From Armatimonadota bacterium (lineage in GTDB: Bacteria; Armatimonadota; Fimbriimonadia; Fimbriimonadales; Fimbriimonadaceae), in assembly GCA_016789105.1 (NCBI GenBank), contig JAEURN010000003.1:1-64000 (forward strand): a stretch of DNA of 64,000 nt, in the 5' to 3' direction. The position numbers and the translations under genes were made by a program. The first letter of the stretch is position 1, and each line of letters starts with the position of its first letter. Below the pieces are notes generated by a model that was given only the letters and a program-made list of their open reading frames with translations, did no database searches and was not told where the DNA came from. Below are positions 24,475 to 33,216 of the stretch, piece by piece.

Positions 24475-24978
24475 ATGTTGCCCACTGCGATTTTTTTCTT
24501 AGGAGCCTTGCGTGAGCCGCTCCAAGCCGAGCCTCCGGCCATGAAGGTCACCCTGAACCAAAGTTCAGGGCCATCCGGGTCAGCTGTTCGCGGCAAAGTG
24601 ATTTTAACTTTCGAACCCGGTCTGCACGCCTACCAAAACCCACCAAGCCAGGATTACCAAATTCCCGTCACCGTGTCGCTCGATGGAGCCACAGGGCCGT
24701 TCCTCCTGAACTATCCGGTCGGTGAACCGGTCGCGGTGGGAGGCGAAAGCGAGGCATCCTTCACCTATTCCGGAGTGGTTGAGATTCCCTTCATGCTCAA
24801 GGCACCGGCCAAGCCTGGAAAACACACGCTCACCGTCAAAGTCCGTTACCAGCAATGCACCGATTCCATGTGCTTCCCGCCAAAAACGATTACAGCCCCT
24901 GTTGCGTTCACGACGACAAAGGGGTCTGCCGTCGCTGGCACGGCCAACTGGGCCCGGGCTATGGCCGGCTGGAAGTAA
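24475..24978 (+). CDS. Exported DsbD alpha-domain-like protein
   Basis: 167 residues with a weak N-terminal signal (MLPTAIFFLGAL). The body is one immunoglobulin-like domain matching the DsbD N-terminal (alpha) domain: KVTLNQSSGPSGSAVRGKVILTFEPGLHAYQNPP, then a pair of cysteines in YQQCTDSMCFPP, the redox CxxxxC of DsbD-alpha. In DsbD this domain passes electrons from the membrane part to periplasmic proteins. It ends 7 bases before a full-length DsbD gene that has its own alpha-like domain, so this is probably an extra or substrate-specific adaptor. The start is the first ATG; no strong ribosome-binding site is seen. Confidence 0.7.
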   Translation: MLPTAIFFLGALREPLQAEPPAMKVTLNQSSGPSGSAVRGKVILTFEPGLHAYQNPPSQDYQIPVTVSLDGATGPFLLNYPVGEPVAVGGESEASFTYSGVVEIPFMLKAPAKPGKHTLTVKVRYQQCTDSMCFPPKTITAPVAFTTTKGSAVAGTANWARAMAGWK

Positions 24979-24985
24979 CACAGCG

Positions 24986-27004
24986 ATGAGAGCTTTCAAA
25001 CGATTGTTTTCCGCGCTGGTGCTGACCGTTGCCGCAGTCAGCGCATTTGCTGCGCAGACCCCGGCCGAAAGCACAGTCGAGTCCGGGAAAGTCACCTGGA
25101 CCGCCAAGCTGAAGGACGCCGACACCAGGGTTGGGGAGACCACCCAGATCCTCGTGACCGGGAAACTGCCGGCAGGCTGGCACACGTATGGCCCCCAAAT
25201 CGACAAAGGCGATTTTATCAAAACTAGCATCAAATCGGATCTGGATGGCAACGTCGCCGAACCGGCCGGCGACCCGTTGTTCCCGGCGGCGCACATCGTC
25301 TTCGACGAAGGATTCCAAATCCCGGTCGCCGTTTACAGCGGCGAATTTACGATTGCCGTCCCGGTTCGAATCATCGCAGCCCCAGAGGGCTCAACCCAAA
25401 TCCAAGTGCAAGCTCGAGCGCAGGCTTGCGACGACAGCGGGTGCGATTCCCCTAAAAATGCCATTTTGGGGATTGATTTCACCGCCGCCGCGGGCGAACC
25501 AAGGCCCGATCGGATCCAGCCCGACCTGGCCGCGCCGGACCAGCCGGCTGGATACGCCGCACCCCCCGATGCGGAAAGCACCGCCAACGCATCCGTCCTT
25601 GAAGCAGCCCTGGCCGGCAAGGCTCCGGGGGCCGAGAGTCAAACGACCGGAACTCCCGTTACACCTTCCGGCACCCAAGAACCGGCCGCTGACGACGCCA
25701 CGTCCAAGGGGATCGCCGAAGCCAAGGCTCAGGGGCTTCTTCCATTCTTCTTGTTTAGCTTTGCGGCGGGCTTACTCGCTCTCCTCACTCCGTGCGTCTG
25801 GCCCATGATCCCGATTACGGTCAGCTATTTCACAAAAAAGGCCGAAGAAGGGCCAGGAGCGGTTGTGAAATATGCCGTTGCCTATTGCCTGGGCATCATG
25901 GTCACATTTGTCGGCCTTGGCCTGATCGTGACCTCCATTGCCGGGGCGACCGGAGTCCAAAGGATTGCAGCGAGCCCGGTTGCCAACGGGTTCCTCGCCC
26001 TCCTGTTCATCGCTCTCGCGCTCAATCTCTTCGGGGTGTTCGAGATTCAGGTTCCGGCAAAGTTCGTCAACCAGATCCAAGGCAAAACCAAGGTTGCCGG
26101 GTTGGCGGCGCCAATCCTCCTCGGGTTCGTTTTCAGCTTGACCACCTTCACTTGCACTGTGCCCTTCGTCGGGACGATCCTCGTCAGTTCCACGACCGGC
26201 GACATGCTCTATCCGGTCGTCGGGATGCTCGGGTTCAGTCTGGCCTTTGCCCTGCCGTTCTTTTTACTGGCCATGGTGCCGAATGCGTTGAAGAAACTCC
26301 CGAAGTCCGGGACGTGGCTCAACTCAGTCAAAGCCTACATGGGATTTTTGGAGCTCGCCGCCGCGATGAAGTTCGTCTCCAACATGGACGTCATTGTCAA
26401 CGAACGGCTCTGGCTGCCTTTTGCCGGGTTCGGGGCAATCTGGATCACGATCTTCGTGGTTGCCGCGCTCTACCTGTTCGGCCTCGTCAAAATGCCCCAC
26501 GACGACGGATCCAAGGTCGGCACCGGGCGGCGTTTGTTCGGGGTATTCAACGTTTTGGTCGCGGTTTGGCTGATGGCCGGATTCTCAAATGCCCAAGTGC
26601 TCGGCCCGCTGATCGGCTTCTATCCGCCCACTCCATCAGGTTGGAGCGAAGACCTAGAAGGAGTCAAAACAAGGGCGGCCGCCGAAGGAAAGCCGATCTT
26701 CATCAACTTCACGGGCAAGACATGCACCAATTGCCGCGTGATGGAATACCAAAAGTTCCCCACCGAGGCGTACCGCAAGGAACTCGCCAAGTTCGCCCTT
26801 GCCGAACTCTACACGGACCGAGAAACCCCGGCCGACAATGCAAACGCCGAATACCGGGAGAAATTGACCAAGTCGTCGACCAACCCCACCTATGCCATCA
26901 TCAAGCCGGATGGGACGCTGGTGGGCGTCTACCAGGGCCTCGCAAAATCGGACAAGGACTTCCTTGACTGGATGAGGGCAAACTACACAAAGGCGCTTCA
27001 GTGA
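24986..27004 (+). CDS. dsbD: Thiol:disulfide interchange protein DsbD
   Basis: 672 residues: signal peptide (LFSALVLTVAAVSAFA), alpha-type domain with Cys pair in RAQACDDSGCDSP, a Pro/Thr-rich linker, an eight-helix membrane domain with Cys270 in LTPCVWPMIP and Cys390 in TFTCTVPF (the transmembrane redox pair), and a C-terminal thioredoxin domain with CTNC (Cys580, Cys583). It moves electrons from cytoplasmic thioredoxin to the periplasm. The chosen ATG starts the signal peptide; longer upstream sequence in the frame overlaps the previous gene. It ends in a GTGA overlap with kdsA. The layout is complete; I see no missing redox residue. Confidence 0.93.
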   Translation: MRAFKRLFSALVLTVAAVSAFAAQTPAESTVESGKVTWTAKLKDADTRVGETTQILVTGKLPAGWHTYGPQIDKGDFIKTSIKSDLDGNVAEPAGDPLFPAAHIVFDEGFQIPVAVYSGEFTIAVPVRIIAAPEGSTQIQVQARAQACDDSGCDSPKNAILGIDFTAAAGEPRPDRIQPDLAAPDQPAGYAAPPDAESTANASVLEAALAGKAPGAESQTTGTPVTPSGTQEPAADDATSKGIAEAKAQGLLPFFLFSFAAGLLALLTPCVWPMIPITVSYFTKKAEEGPGAVVKYAVAYCLGIMVTFVGLGLIVTSIAGATGVQRIAASPVANGFLALLFIALALNLFGVFEIQVPAKFVNQIQGKTKVAGLAAPILLGFVFSLTTFTCTVPFVGTILVSSTTGDMLYPVVGMLGFSLAFALPFFLLAMVPNALKKLPKSGTWLNSVKAYMGFLELAAAMKFVSNMDVIVNERLWLPFAGFGAIWITIFVVAALYLFGLVKMPHDDGSKVGTGRRLFGVFNVLVAVWLMAGFSNAQVLGPLIGFYPPTPSGWSEDLEGVKTRAAAEGKPIFINFTGKTCTNCRVMEYQKFPTEAYRKELAKFALAELYTDRETPADNANAEYREKLTKSSTNPTYAIIKPDGTLVGVYQGLAKSDKDFLDWMRANYTKALQ

Positions 27005-27834
27005 ATCCAGCCGCAAAACCATTTTCCGCCGGATCCGTCACGGTTGGGGGCGGAACCCTTGTCTTGATCGCCGGGCCATGCCTTGCCGAATCTCGGGGGC
27101 TTTGCGAAGAAGTCGCTGGCTCCCTCAAGGAGACTTGCTTTAGCCTCGGCATCCCCTATATTTTCAAAGCAAGTTTCGACAAGGCAAACCGCACATCGTC
27201 CGACTCCACCCGGGGGGCGGGGATTGAATCGGGGTTGGAAATCCTATCCCATATTAAACGCACGTTCGACCTCCCGGTGACCACCGATGTCCACGATGCG
27301 TTCCAACCCGGGATCGTGGCCGAGGTTGCCGACCTGCTCCAGGTTCCGGCATTCCTTTGCCGGCAAACCGACATCCTGCAGGCCTGTGCCGCCACCGGAA
27401 AACCCGTCAACGTGAAAAAGGGGCAGTTCCTGGCCCCCTGGGATACCAAGAACATCGTTGAAAAACTTACGTCCTTCCAAGCCGGAGGCATCATGCTCAC
27501 CGACCGGGGGACGAGCTTTGGCTACAACACGCTCGTCGTCGATATGCCCGGACTTGAGATCATGCGGGGCTTTGGAACCCCGGTTTGTTTTGATGCCACC
27601 CATTCCGCCCAAAGGCCAGGAGGGGCAGGGACAAGCACCGGTGGAAACCGGGATTCCATCCCGGCTATGGCCCGGGCCGCCGTTTCCGTCGGGATCGATG
27701 CCCTGTTCCTGGAGGTTCACCCCGACCCCGAAAACGCGGCCAGCGATGCTGCTACGCAATGGCCGCTGGACCGGGCCGCAACGCTCTTGGAACAGCTGGC
27801 TGCACTCGACCGCGTCCGGCGCTCATTCAATTAG
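27001..27834 (+). CDS. kdsA: 3-deoxy-8-phosphooctulonate (Kdo-8-P) synthase
   Basis: 277 residues, starting with GTG in a GTGA overlap with dsbD. TIM-barrel motifs: LIAGPCLAES, FKASFDKANRTSSDS, TTDVHDAFQP, PAFLCRQTDIL, VNVKKGQFLAPWD, LTDRGTSFGYN, FDATHSAQRPG (binding site), and LEVHPDPENAASDA with the metal-site region. It condenses PEP with arabinose-5-phosphate, the first committed step of Kdo for LPS. Its presence implies an outer membrane with LPS-like inner core. Translational coupling to dsbD is likely. Sequence alone does not tell whether it is metal-dependent. Confidence 0.96.
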   Translation: MNPAAKPFSAGSVTVGGGTLVLIAGPCLAESRGLCEEVAGSLKETCFSLGIPYIFKASFDKANRTSSDSTRGAGIESGLEILSHIKRTFDLPVTTDVHDAFQPGIVAEVADLLQVPAFLCRQTDILQACAATGKPVNVKKGQFLAPWDTKNIVEKLTSFQAGGIMLTDRGTSFGYNTLVVDMPGLEIMRGFGTPVCFDATHSAQRPGGAGTSTGGNRDSIPAMARAAVSVGIDALFLEVHPDPENAASDAATQWPLDRAATLLEQLAALDRVRRSFN

Positions 27835-27870
27835 GCCCGGATCCGATGCAGGGCATAATCTGATCCAGGC

Positions 27871-28512
27871 ATGAACGAACTTCAACTCCGGGCCGCGGTC
27901 TGCGAAGTCGGGCGGCGCCTGTGGCAACGGAACTTGATCGGGGGGGCCGAAGGTAACCTCAGCTGCCGCCTCAGCCCCCGGCAGATCCTGATCACCCCTT
28001 CTGGAGTCAGCAAGGGCCACCTCAAACCTAACGACCTCTTGGTGATCGACCTAAAGGGTGTCTTGGCCAAAGGCGACGGCAAAGTCAGCAGCGAATACCG
28101 TCTGCACACCGCCATTTATGCCCATCGGCCGGATTGCCAGGCCGTGGTTCACGCCCACCCGCCCGTCGCAACCGGTTACGCCTTGGCCGGAGAAGATATT
28201 CCGGACAACCTCTTGCCCGAAAGCGCCATCGTCCTGGGCAGCGTCGCTACCGTCCCCTTTGCCATGCCGGGAACAGAAGAAGTGGCTGATTCGCTGGCAC
28301 CTTTGGTAGAAGACCACAAGACTTTCCTGCTTTCCAACCACGGGGCCGCCGCGATGGGCTCCGACATCTACGATGCCGGATACCGGATGGAAACTTTGGA
28401 GCGTGTAGCGACCGTGATCCTCCATGCCCGCATGCTCGGCGGCGTCCGGCCCCTCCCGGACAAGGCGTTTGACCACCTCTTGGAAACATCTCTCAACGGG
28501 AGCCTGAATTGA
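27871..28512 (+). CDS. Class II aldolase/adducin family protein (fuculose-phosphate aldolase-like)
   Basis: 213 residues with the class II aldolase fold: IGGAEGNLSCR, TPSGVSKGHLKP, SSEYRLHTAIYAHRPDC with Glu75 as candidate catalytic acid, zinc ligands His94 and His96 in VVHAHPP, and His157 in SNHGAAAMG. Family members cleave sugar phosphates (L-fuculose-1-P, L-ribulose-5-P) or make related molecules. The true substrate is not deducible. It lies between kdsA and hisS, the latter overlapping its stop, so it is probably a housekeeping or salvage enzyme in this run. Confidence 0.85.
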   Translation: MNELQLRAAVCEVGRRLWQRNLIGGAEGNLSCRLSPRQILITPSGVSKGHLKPNDLLVIDLKGVLAKGDGKVSSEYRLHTAIYAHRPDCQAVVHAHPPVATGYALAGEDIPDNLLPESAIVLGSVATVPFAMPGTEEVADSLAPLVEDHKTFLLSNHGAAAMGSDIYDAGYRMETLERVATVILHARMLGGVRPLPDKAFDHLLETSLNGSLN

Positions 28513-28514
28513 GC

Positions 28515-29813
28515 ATGAAATTCCAGGCCCCGCGGGGAACCAACGACATCATTCCCGGGCCGTTCCAAAAAGAGCCGATCTTTGAGACCCACCGGTGGCA
28601 ATACGTCGAAGGCGAGTTCCTCGGTACCGCCTGGCTCTATGGGTACCAAGAAATCCGCACGCCGATGTTCGAGGAAGTTGAACTGTTCATTCGGTCGAGC
28701 GGCGAGGCAAGCGACATCGTCAGCAAGGAGATGTACGACTTCCACGACAAAGGGCAGCGGCACGTCGCACTCAAACCCGAAGGCACCGCCCCTGTCATGA
28801 GGGCCTTTTTGGAACATGGGCTCGGGAACTCCGGCGGTCCCGTCCGGCTCTGCTACATCAACCACAGCTTTCGCTACGGACGGCCCGGCAAGGGACGGTA
28901 TCGGCAACTCCACCAACTGGGGCTTGAAATCGTCGGGTCGGATTCCCCGTTGGCCGACGCCGAGATCATCACGGCCTCACATGACTTTTTCTCCCGCATC
29001 GGTTTGGGATCCGTCCGGGTGATGCTCAATTGCATTGGCGATTTCGAAGCTCGGTTGAATTACGGGAAAATCATCTTGGATCATGTCGCCCCATTGCTGG
29101 AAGGCATGGATCCGGCGCAAGCCGAAAGGCTCCGGAAAAACCCCGTCCGGCTCCTCGATACCAAAGACGAGGCCCTGAAGTCGGCCCTGCAAGGACTGCC
29201 GCCGATCACTGATTCCGTGGGTGCCGAGAGCCGGGAGAAATTCCTCGCCGTCCAATCTGAATTGCAAAGCGCAGGCGTCCCGTTCGCGGTCGATCCCGGC
29301 ATCGTCCGGGGACTGGACTATTACAACGACACGGTCTTTGAGTTCGTCGATGATGCGTTGCCTGGTCTCTCGCTTTGTGGTGGCGGGCGATACGATTCGC
29401 TCCTTTCCCAAATCGGCGGAAAGCCCACTCCCAGCGCGGGAGTGGGGATCGGACTGGAACGGCTTTTGCTCGCGCTCCAACAAAAGGAAGTCGAAATCCC
29501 GGTGCCGGCGCCCGAAGTGTTCGTCGTTGCCGCCACCGAAGCTGCCCAACCGGCTGCCCGTGACCTCGCCCGCGAACTCCGCGCCGTCGATATCGCCGCA
29601 CTTTTGGATATCGATGGCCGGAACATCAAGCAGCAGATGAAAGCAGCCGACCGGTCGGGATCGCTCTTCAGCCTCATCATCGGTGACGATGAGATCAAAA
29701 AGGGCTCTGTGACCGTCAAAGTCATGGAAACCCAGGAGCAGTTTCCGGTCAACCGTTCGGAGATCACCCAATGGTTGATCGATGCCACTCAAATGGAAGG
29801 TGATGACGAGTGA
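28515..29813 (+). CDS. hisS: Histidyl-tRNA synthetase
   Basis: 432 residues from ATG 28515; a TTG at 28509 with better-spaced GGGAG overlaps the aldolase stop and is an alternative. Class II synthetase motifs: FQAPRGTNDI, motif 1 region YGYQEIRTPMFEEVELF, motif 2 with ALKPEGTAPVMRAFLEH and FRYGRPGKGRYRQLHQLGLE, and motif 3 SAGVGIGLERLLLAL. HisA signature GLDYYNDTVFEF binds histidine. A C-terminal anticodon-binding domain follows. It charges tRNA-His. The stop overlaps the next gene in GTGA. Confidence 0.96.
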   Translation: MKFQAPRGTNDIIPGPFQKEPIFETHRWQYVEGEFLGTAWLYGYQEIRTPMFEEVELFIRSSGEASDIVSKEMYDFHDKGQRHVALKPEGTAPVMRAFLEHGLGNSGGPVRLCYINHSFRYGRPGKGRYRQLHQLGLEIVGSDSPLADAEIITASHDFFSRIGLGSVRVMLNCIGDFEARLNYGKIILDHVAPLLEGMDPAQAERLRKNPVRLLDTKDEALKSALQGLPPITDSVGAESREKFLAVQSELQSAGVPFAVDPGIVRGLDYYNDTVFEFVDDALPGLSLCGGGRYDSLLSQIGGKPTPSAGVGIGLERLLLALQQKEVEIPVPAPEVFVVAATEAAQPAARDLARELRAVDIAALLDIDGRNIKQQMKAADRSGSLFSLIIGDDEIKKGSVTVKVMETQEQFPVNRSEITQWLIDATQMEGDDE

Positions 29814-30685
29814 GGGGATTCTTTTTGGCCGTTGCGCTCGCCTTGGCAGCCTGGTCCGCCGCGCAAGCGCCGGAAACCGTTATCGCGGTCGACCTCCGTC
29901 CAACCATCCTTTTTGGCGATGGGCGCAACGCGTGGCTCCGTTGGTATGATGCTTACGCCTTCCCTTCCACCTTCGGCATCAAGGGCCGCTTCAGCGATGG
30001 CCAAAGGTTCGCCGTCACGCAACGGTTGGCCAAACAGCTTTCCGACGGGGATCCGGATCAAGTCGATGAATTCTATTTGGAAAACCCAGGCGAATGGAAA
30101 ATCGGTAAACAAGCCATTCCCTTCGGCCAAAAGGTGCTTTACCGAGAAACCGCACCGGCCCTGAGGCTGAGCACCCAATTGCTGTTCGAGGGAGCCCGGG
30201 TGGACTTTGCCGTATTGGATGCGGGGCCAGGCCGGCCCCGGGGGGTAATCGGTCGCATTGGCGGCAATTCGGGCCTTAGCTTTGCCTTTGGCGAACATTT
30301 CGCCGTGCAAGACACCGCCCTGGCCATCTTGCGGCAAGATGTCGCCGGACTTGGTCGCGGGCGGGGATATCAGTCGATGTACGGTGCCGACACGACGATC
30401 TTTGCCTTCCCCTATACGTTTGAAGCCGAAGCCATCTCGCTCCGGCAAGGCCACACCCCCTTGGATGGCGACCGCGACATCACCGACCTACGGGCCGGAT
30501 ACCAACTGCCGAATGGCCGGGATCGGCTCCGGGTGGCTTGGTCCCATGATTGGAGCGACAAGATCGACTCGTTTCGCATCGATGGGGAGTTTGTGCTGGC
30601 GAACCAAGTCGTTTTGATGCCCCACATCCGGTTTGGTAGCAATGGGCTCGGGCAATATGGAACCACTTTGCGGTTCAGGCTGTAA
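29810..30685 (+). CDS. Outer-membrane beta-barrel (porin-like) protein
   Basis: 291 residues starting GTG (GTGA overlap with hisS). A signal peptide (MRGFFLAVALALAAWSAAQA) is followed by alternating hydrophobic strands with aromatic ends (for example WLRWYDAYAF, FRIDGEFVLANQVVLMPHIRF) and a C-terminal aromatic residue pattern TLRFRL, as expected for an outer-membrane barrel ending. I do not recognise a named family. Its position after hisS is unusual for a porin and may be incidental to promoter sharing. It is possibly a small transport or structural barrel of the outer membrane. Confidence 0.55.
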   Translation: MRGFFLAVALALAAWSAAQAPETVIAVDLRPTILFGDGRNAWLRWYDAYAFPSTFGIKGRFSDGQRFAVTQRLAKQLSDGDPDQVDEFYLENPGEWKIGKQAIPFGQKVLYRETAPALRLSTQLLFEGARVDFAVLDAGPGRPRGVIGRIGGNSGLSFAFGEHFAVQDTALAILRQDVAGLGRGRGYQSMYGADTTIFAFPYTFEAEAISLRQGHTPLDGDRDITDLRAGYQLPNGRDRLRVAWSHDWSDKIDSFRIDGEFVLANQVVLMPHIRFGSNGLGQYGTTLRFRL

Positions 30686-30696
30686 ATAAGGAACCC

Positions 30697-31263
30697 ATGG
30701 CATTCGGCGGCATTTCTCTCTTAGTTTTGGCCGGGATCCTGGCCCTGGGAACTGCCTTTGTGATCCTGATGCTCTCAAAGTCCATGAAAGGTGCCGCCAA
30801 CACCCCACACCCCTCCGAGCTTTCAAGCGAAGGGCGGGCTGCAATCCGGCCCTTGCGCCAGGCTGTCGAGGCTTATGAGGCCGCACTTAAGGCGAATTCA
30901 CATAGCGAAGCATCGAAAATCCTTGGGAACCAGACACGGGAGACCGTCCGGCAAACCCTCCGAGAAGCCAGCAAAATGGTTGCCGAACGGGACATCCTTT
31001 CTAACATGGTCAAACGCCTTGAGGGAAATGGCCAAGATGCCACCGTGCCAAAACAAGCCCTGGCCAAAATCGACCGGCACTTTGGCGAAGCGGCGGATGC
31101 CATCGATGCCTTGACCATCAAAATCACCGCCGCCGCATTGGAAGCCGACTCCCCGATGCCTGAAACCGAGTCGGAACTCCCAGACCTTGTCGCCAGGCTC
31201 CAAAATGTCAGCAAGTCGTTTGACGAAGTCAATCAAACCATCGAGGCGGCCAACCACCCATGA
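30697..31263 (+). CDS. Membrane-anchored coiled-coil protein of unknown function
   Basis: 188 residues. One N-terminal transmembrane helix (ISLLVLAGILALGTAFVILML) precedes a cytoplasmic or periplasmic helical region rich in Ala, Glu, Lys and Arg that runs almost to the end (REASKMVAERDILSNMVKRL and following). No recognisable family. The stop overlaps the next gene's ATG by 4 bases (ATGA), so the two are translated together. It is the second of four small genes between hisS and leuB. Confidence 0.6.
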   Translation: MAFGGISLLVLAGILALGTAFVILMLSKSMKGAANTPHPSELSSEGRAAIRPLRQAVEAYEAALKANSHSEASKILGNQTRETVRQTLREASKMVAERDILSNMVKRLEGNGQDATVPKQALAKIDRHFGEAADAIDALTIKITAAALEADSPMPETESELPDLVARLQNVSKSFDEVNQTIEAANHP

Positions 31264-31676
31264 GCGAAGCAAAAAGAGCCTATAACCTCCTGCGATCTTT
31301 TGTGAACCAAGAGTGGGAACGTGTCAAAGGATTCGACATGAATGAGGCCTGGAAAGAACTGAATGAAAATCCGGCCGAAGCCGAAGCCAGACGCGCGGCA
31401 CCCGAAGCCAAGCAACCGGACACCACGATGGATGCGACGGAACTCGAGGCGACCGCCCGCACCATCCTAAATGTGACCGCCAAGGCCAGCTACGACGAAA
31501 TCCGCAAATCTTACGAAAAGGTCAGCAACCGGGTGCAGCCCCAAAACTTCGACAGCGGCACCGAAGAAGCGCGCCAAGCCCAAGAGCTCCTCCGCAAAGC
31601 CACTTGGGCCTATCAATACCTGACCAAAGACATGAGCCCCGTTCAAAGACGGTTCCGAAGCTTGGAAATCGAATGA
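31260..31676 (+). CDS. Small protein with a degenerate J-like domain
   Basis: 138 residues. Residues ~65-135 resemble a J domain: ARTILNVTAKASYDEIRKSYEKV (helix I-II of DnaJ), then RQAQELLRKATWAYQYLTK and SPVQRRFRSL (helix III-IV). The invariant HPD loop between helices II and III is absent; the loop reads NRVQPQNF. True J proteins need HPD to stimulate DnaK, so this one probably cannot, and may bind DnaK or another partner passively. N-terminal ~60 residues are acidic/Ala-rich and likely disordered. It is translationally coupled to the preceding membrane protein. The similarity is weak and by eye. Confidence 0.5.
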   Translation: MSEAKRAYNLLRSFVNQEWERVKGFDMNEAWKELNENPAEAEARRAAPEAKQPDTTMDATELEATARTILNVTAKASYDEIRKSYEKVSNRVQPQNFDSGTEEARQAQELLRKATWAYQYLTKDMSPVQRRFRSLEIE

Positions 31677-31698
31677 TCCCCACCAATCGAGAGATCCC

Positions 31699-32127
31699 AT
31701 GAACAAAGACAAATTCATCCTCCTCACCGTTGCCTTGGGATTCCTCTTCCTTGTCATCGAAACCCGGCATGCCCACGCCGGCGTGTGGAAACAGGATCCG
31801 AAAGCCTACATCTCGCCAATCGCGTGCGGGATCGGTTTCATTTGCTGCCTGGCCGGCTTGGCTGCCGAAAAGAAACTTGCAACTGTTCTCGGCTGGATCC
31901 TCGTGCTCTTGAGCTCGGTTGGGGTACTCGGGGTTTGGTTCCACACCCAAGGCGACCTCGCCAAACTCCAGACCATGCTGACGTCCAATGTAAGGCAAGA
32001 ACGGCTCGACCACGATGGCCAGTTTTTCGACGAACGACCGCTTTTGGCCCCCATGAGCATCTCCGGCCTTGCCATCGTTGGGGCAACTGTCGTCTTGGCA
32101 AACCGGAAGAAGCCGCAGGCGCGCTGA
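31699..32127 (+). CDS. Small polytopic membrane protein of unknown function
   Basis: 142 residues with about four hydrophobic segments: FILLTVALGFLFLVIE, ISPIACGIGFICCLAGLAA, VLGWILVLLSSVGVLGVWF and a C-terminal SISGLAIVGATVVLA. A soluble acidic/basic loop lies before the last. No motif identified. It is last in the small-gene cluster before leuB (18-base gap). Confidence 0.6.
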   Translation: MNKDKFILLTVALGFLFLVIETRHAHAGVWKQDPKAYISPIACGIGFICCLAGLAAEKKLATVLGWILVLLSSVGVLGVWFHTQGDLAKLQTMLTSNVRQERLDHDGQFFDERPLLAPMSISGLAIVGATVVLANRKKPQAR

Positions 32128-32145
32128 GGGTGCCATAATACCGCC

Positions 32146-33216
32146 ATGCCATTCAAAGTCGCGGTGTTGCCGGGCGATGGGATCGGCCCCGAGGTCACCG
32201 CGGAAGCCATCAAAGTGCTCCGGGCGACCGGGATTGACCTAGAGTTTGAAGAAGCCCTGTTTGGAGGGGCGGCCTACGACGATTGCGGCGATCCGCTGCC
32301 GGCCGCCACGCTCGAACTCTGCCGGGCCAGTGACGCCGTCCTGATGGGCGCGGTGGGCGGTCCCAAGTGGGATACCGTCGAACCCATCACGAAAAGACCG
32401 GAGATCGGGGGGCTCTTGCCCCTTAGGCGGGAACTGAACCTTTATGCCAACCTCCGGCCGGCCAAAACGTTAGCCCCGCTCATCCACGCTAGCCCGCTTA
32501 AAGAAGGCCGCAGCATGATGGATCTGCTGGTCGTGCGGGAACTGACCGGCGGCATCTATTTTGGTGAGCCGCGCGGCCGTCGCGACGGGGGGGATACCGC
32601 GTTTGACACCTGCGTCTACTCCCGCCACGAAGTAGAAAGGATCGCTATCCGGGGTTTTGAAACCGCCATGCAGCGGCGCAAAAACCTGGTGAGCGTCGAC
32701 AAAAGCAACGTGCTTGAAACAAGTCGGCTTTGGAGGGAGGTTGTGACAGAAGTCGCCACTGGATACCCCCAAGTTTCGCTGTCATTCATGCTCATCGACA
32801 ACTGCGCGATGCAACTTGTGCGCGACCCCGGCCAGTTCGACGTAATCCTCACCGAAAATATGTTCGGCGACATCTTGAGCGATGAGGCCTCCATGATCAC
32901 CGGCTCACTGGGATTGCTCCCTAGCGCTTCTCTCAGCGACCCTAAAGGCGAGATCGTATTCGGGCTTTATGAACCAGTCCATGGTTCGGCACCAGATATT
33001 GCCGGACAAAGCCGGGCAAACCCCTTGGCGGCCATCTTGAGTGCGGCCATGCTTGTGCAATATTCGCTACGCGACGACGAAACCGCCAAAAGAATCGAAA
33101 CGGCCGTCGAATCGGCCCTTAACGAAAAAATCAGGACCGCCGACATTTTTGAAAAAGGGTGCGAACTTGTTTCCACCGCGGAAATGGGCGACGCCGTGGT
33201 CAAAAACCTCGGCTGA
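32146..33216 (+). CDS. leuB: 3-isopropylmalate dehydrogenase
   Basis: 356 residues. Family motifs: [12 protein letters not shown] at the start, [25 protein letters not shown], the [15 protein letters not shown] active-site loop, [15 protein letters not shown] with the catalytic Lys, and [25 protein letters not shown] with metal-binding Asp residues, then [12 protein letters not shown]. It oxidatively decarboxylates 3-isopropylmalate in leucine synthesis. The arginine in the ELxxxxYFGxxR loop indicates LeuB rather than isocitrate dehydrogenase. Its TGA stop abuts that of the convergent pafA (sharing the palindrome TGATCA). Confidence 0.96.
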   Translation: MPFKVAVLPGDGIGPEVTAEAIKVLRATGIDLEFEEALFGGAAYDDCGDPLPAATLELCRASDAVLMGAVGGPKWDTVEPITKRPEIGGLLPLRRELNLYANLRPAKTLAPLIHASPLKEGRSMMDLLVVRELTGGIYFGEPRGRRDGGDTAFDTCVYSRHEVERIAIRGFETAMQRRKNLVSVDKSNVLETSRLWREVVTEVATGYPQVSLSFMLIDNCAMQLVRDPGQFDVILTENMFGDILSDEASMITGSLGLLPSASLSDPKGEIVFGLYEPVHGSAPDIAGQSRANPLAAILSAAMLVQYSLRDDETAKRIETAVESALNEKIRTADIFEKGCELVSTAEMGDAVVKNLG

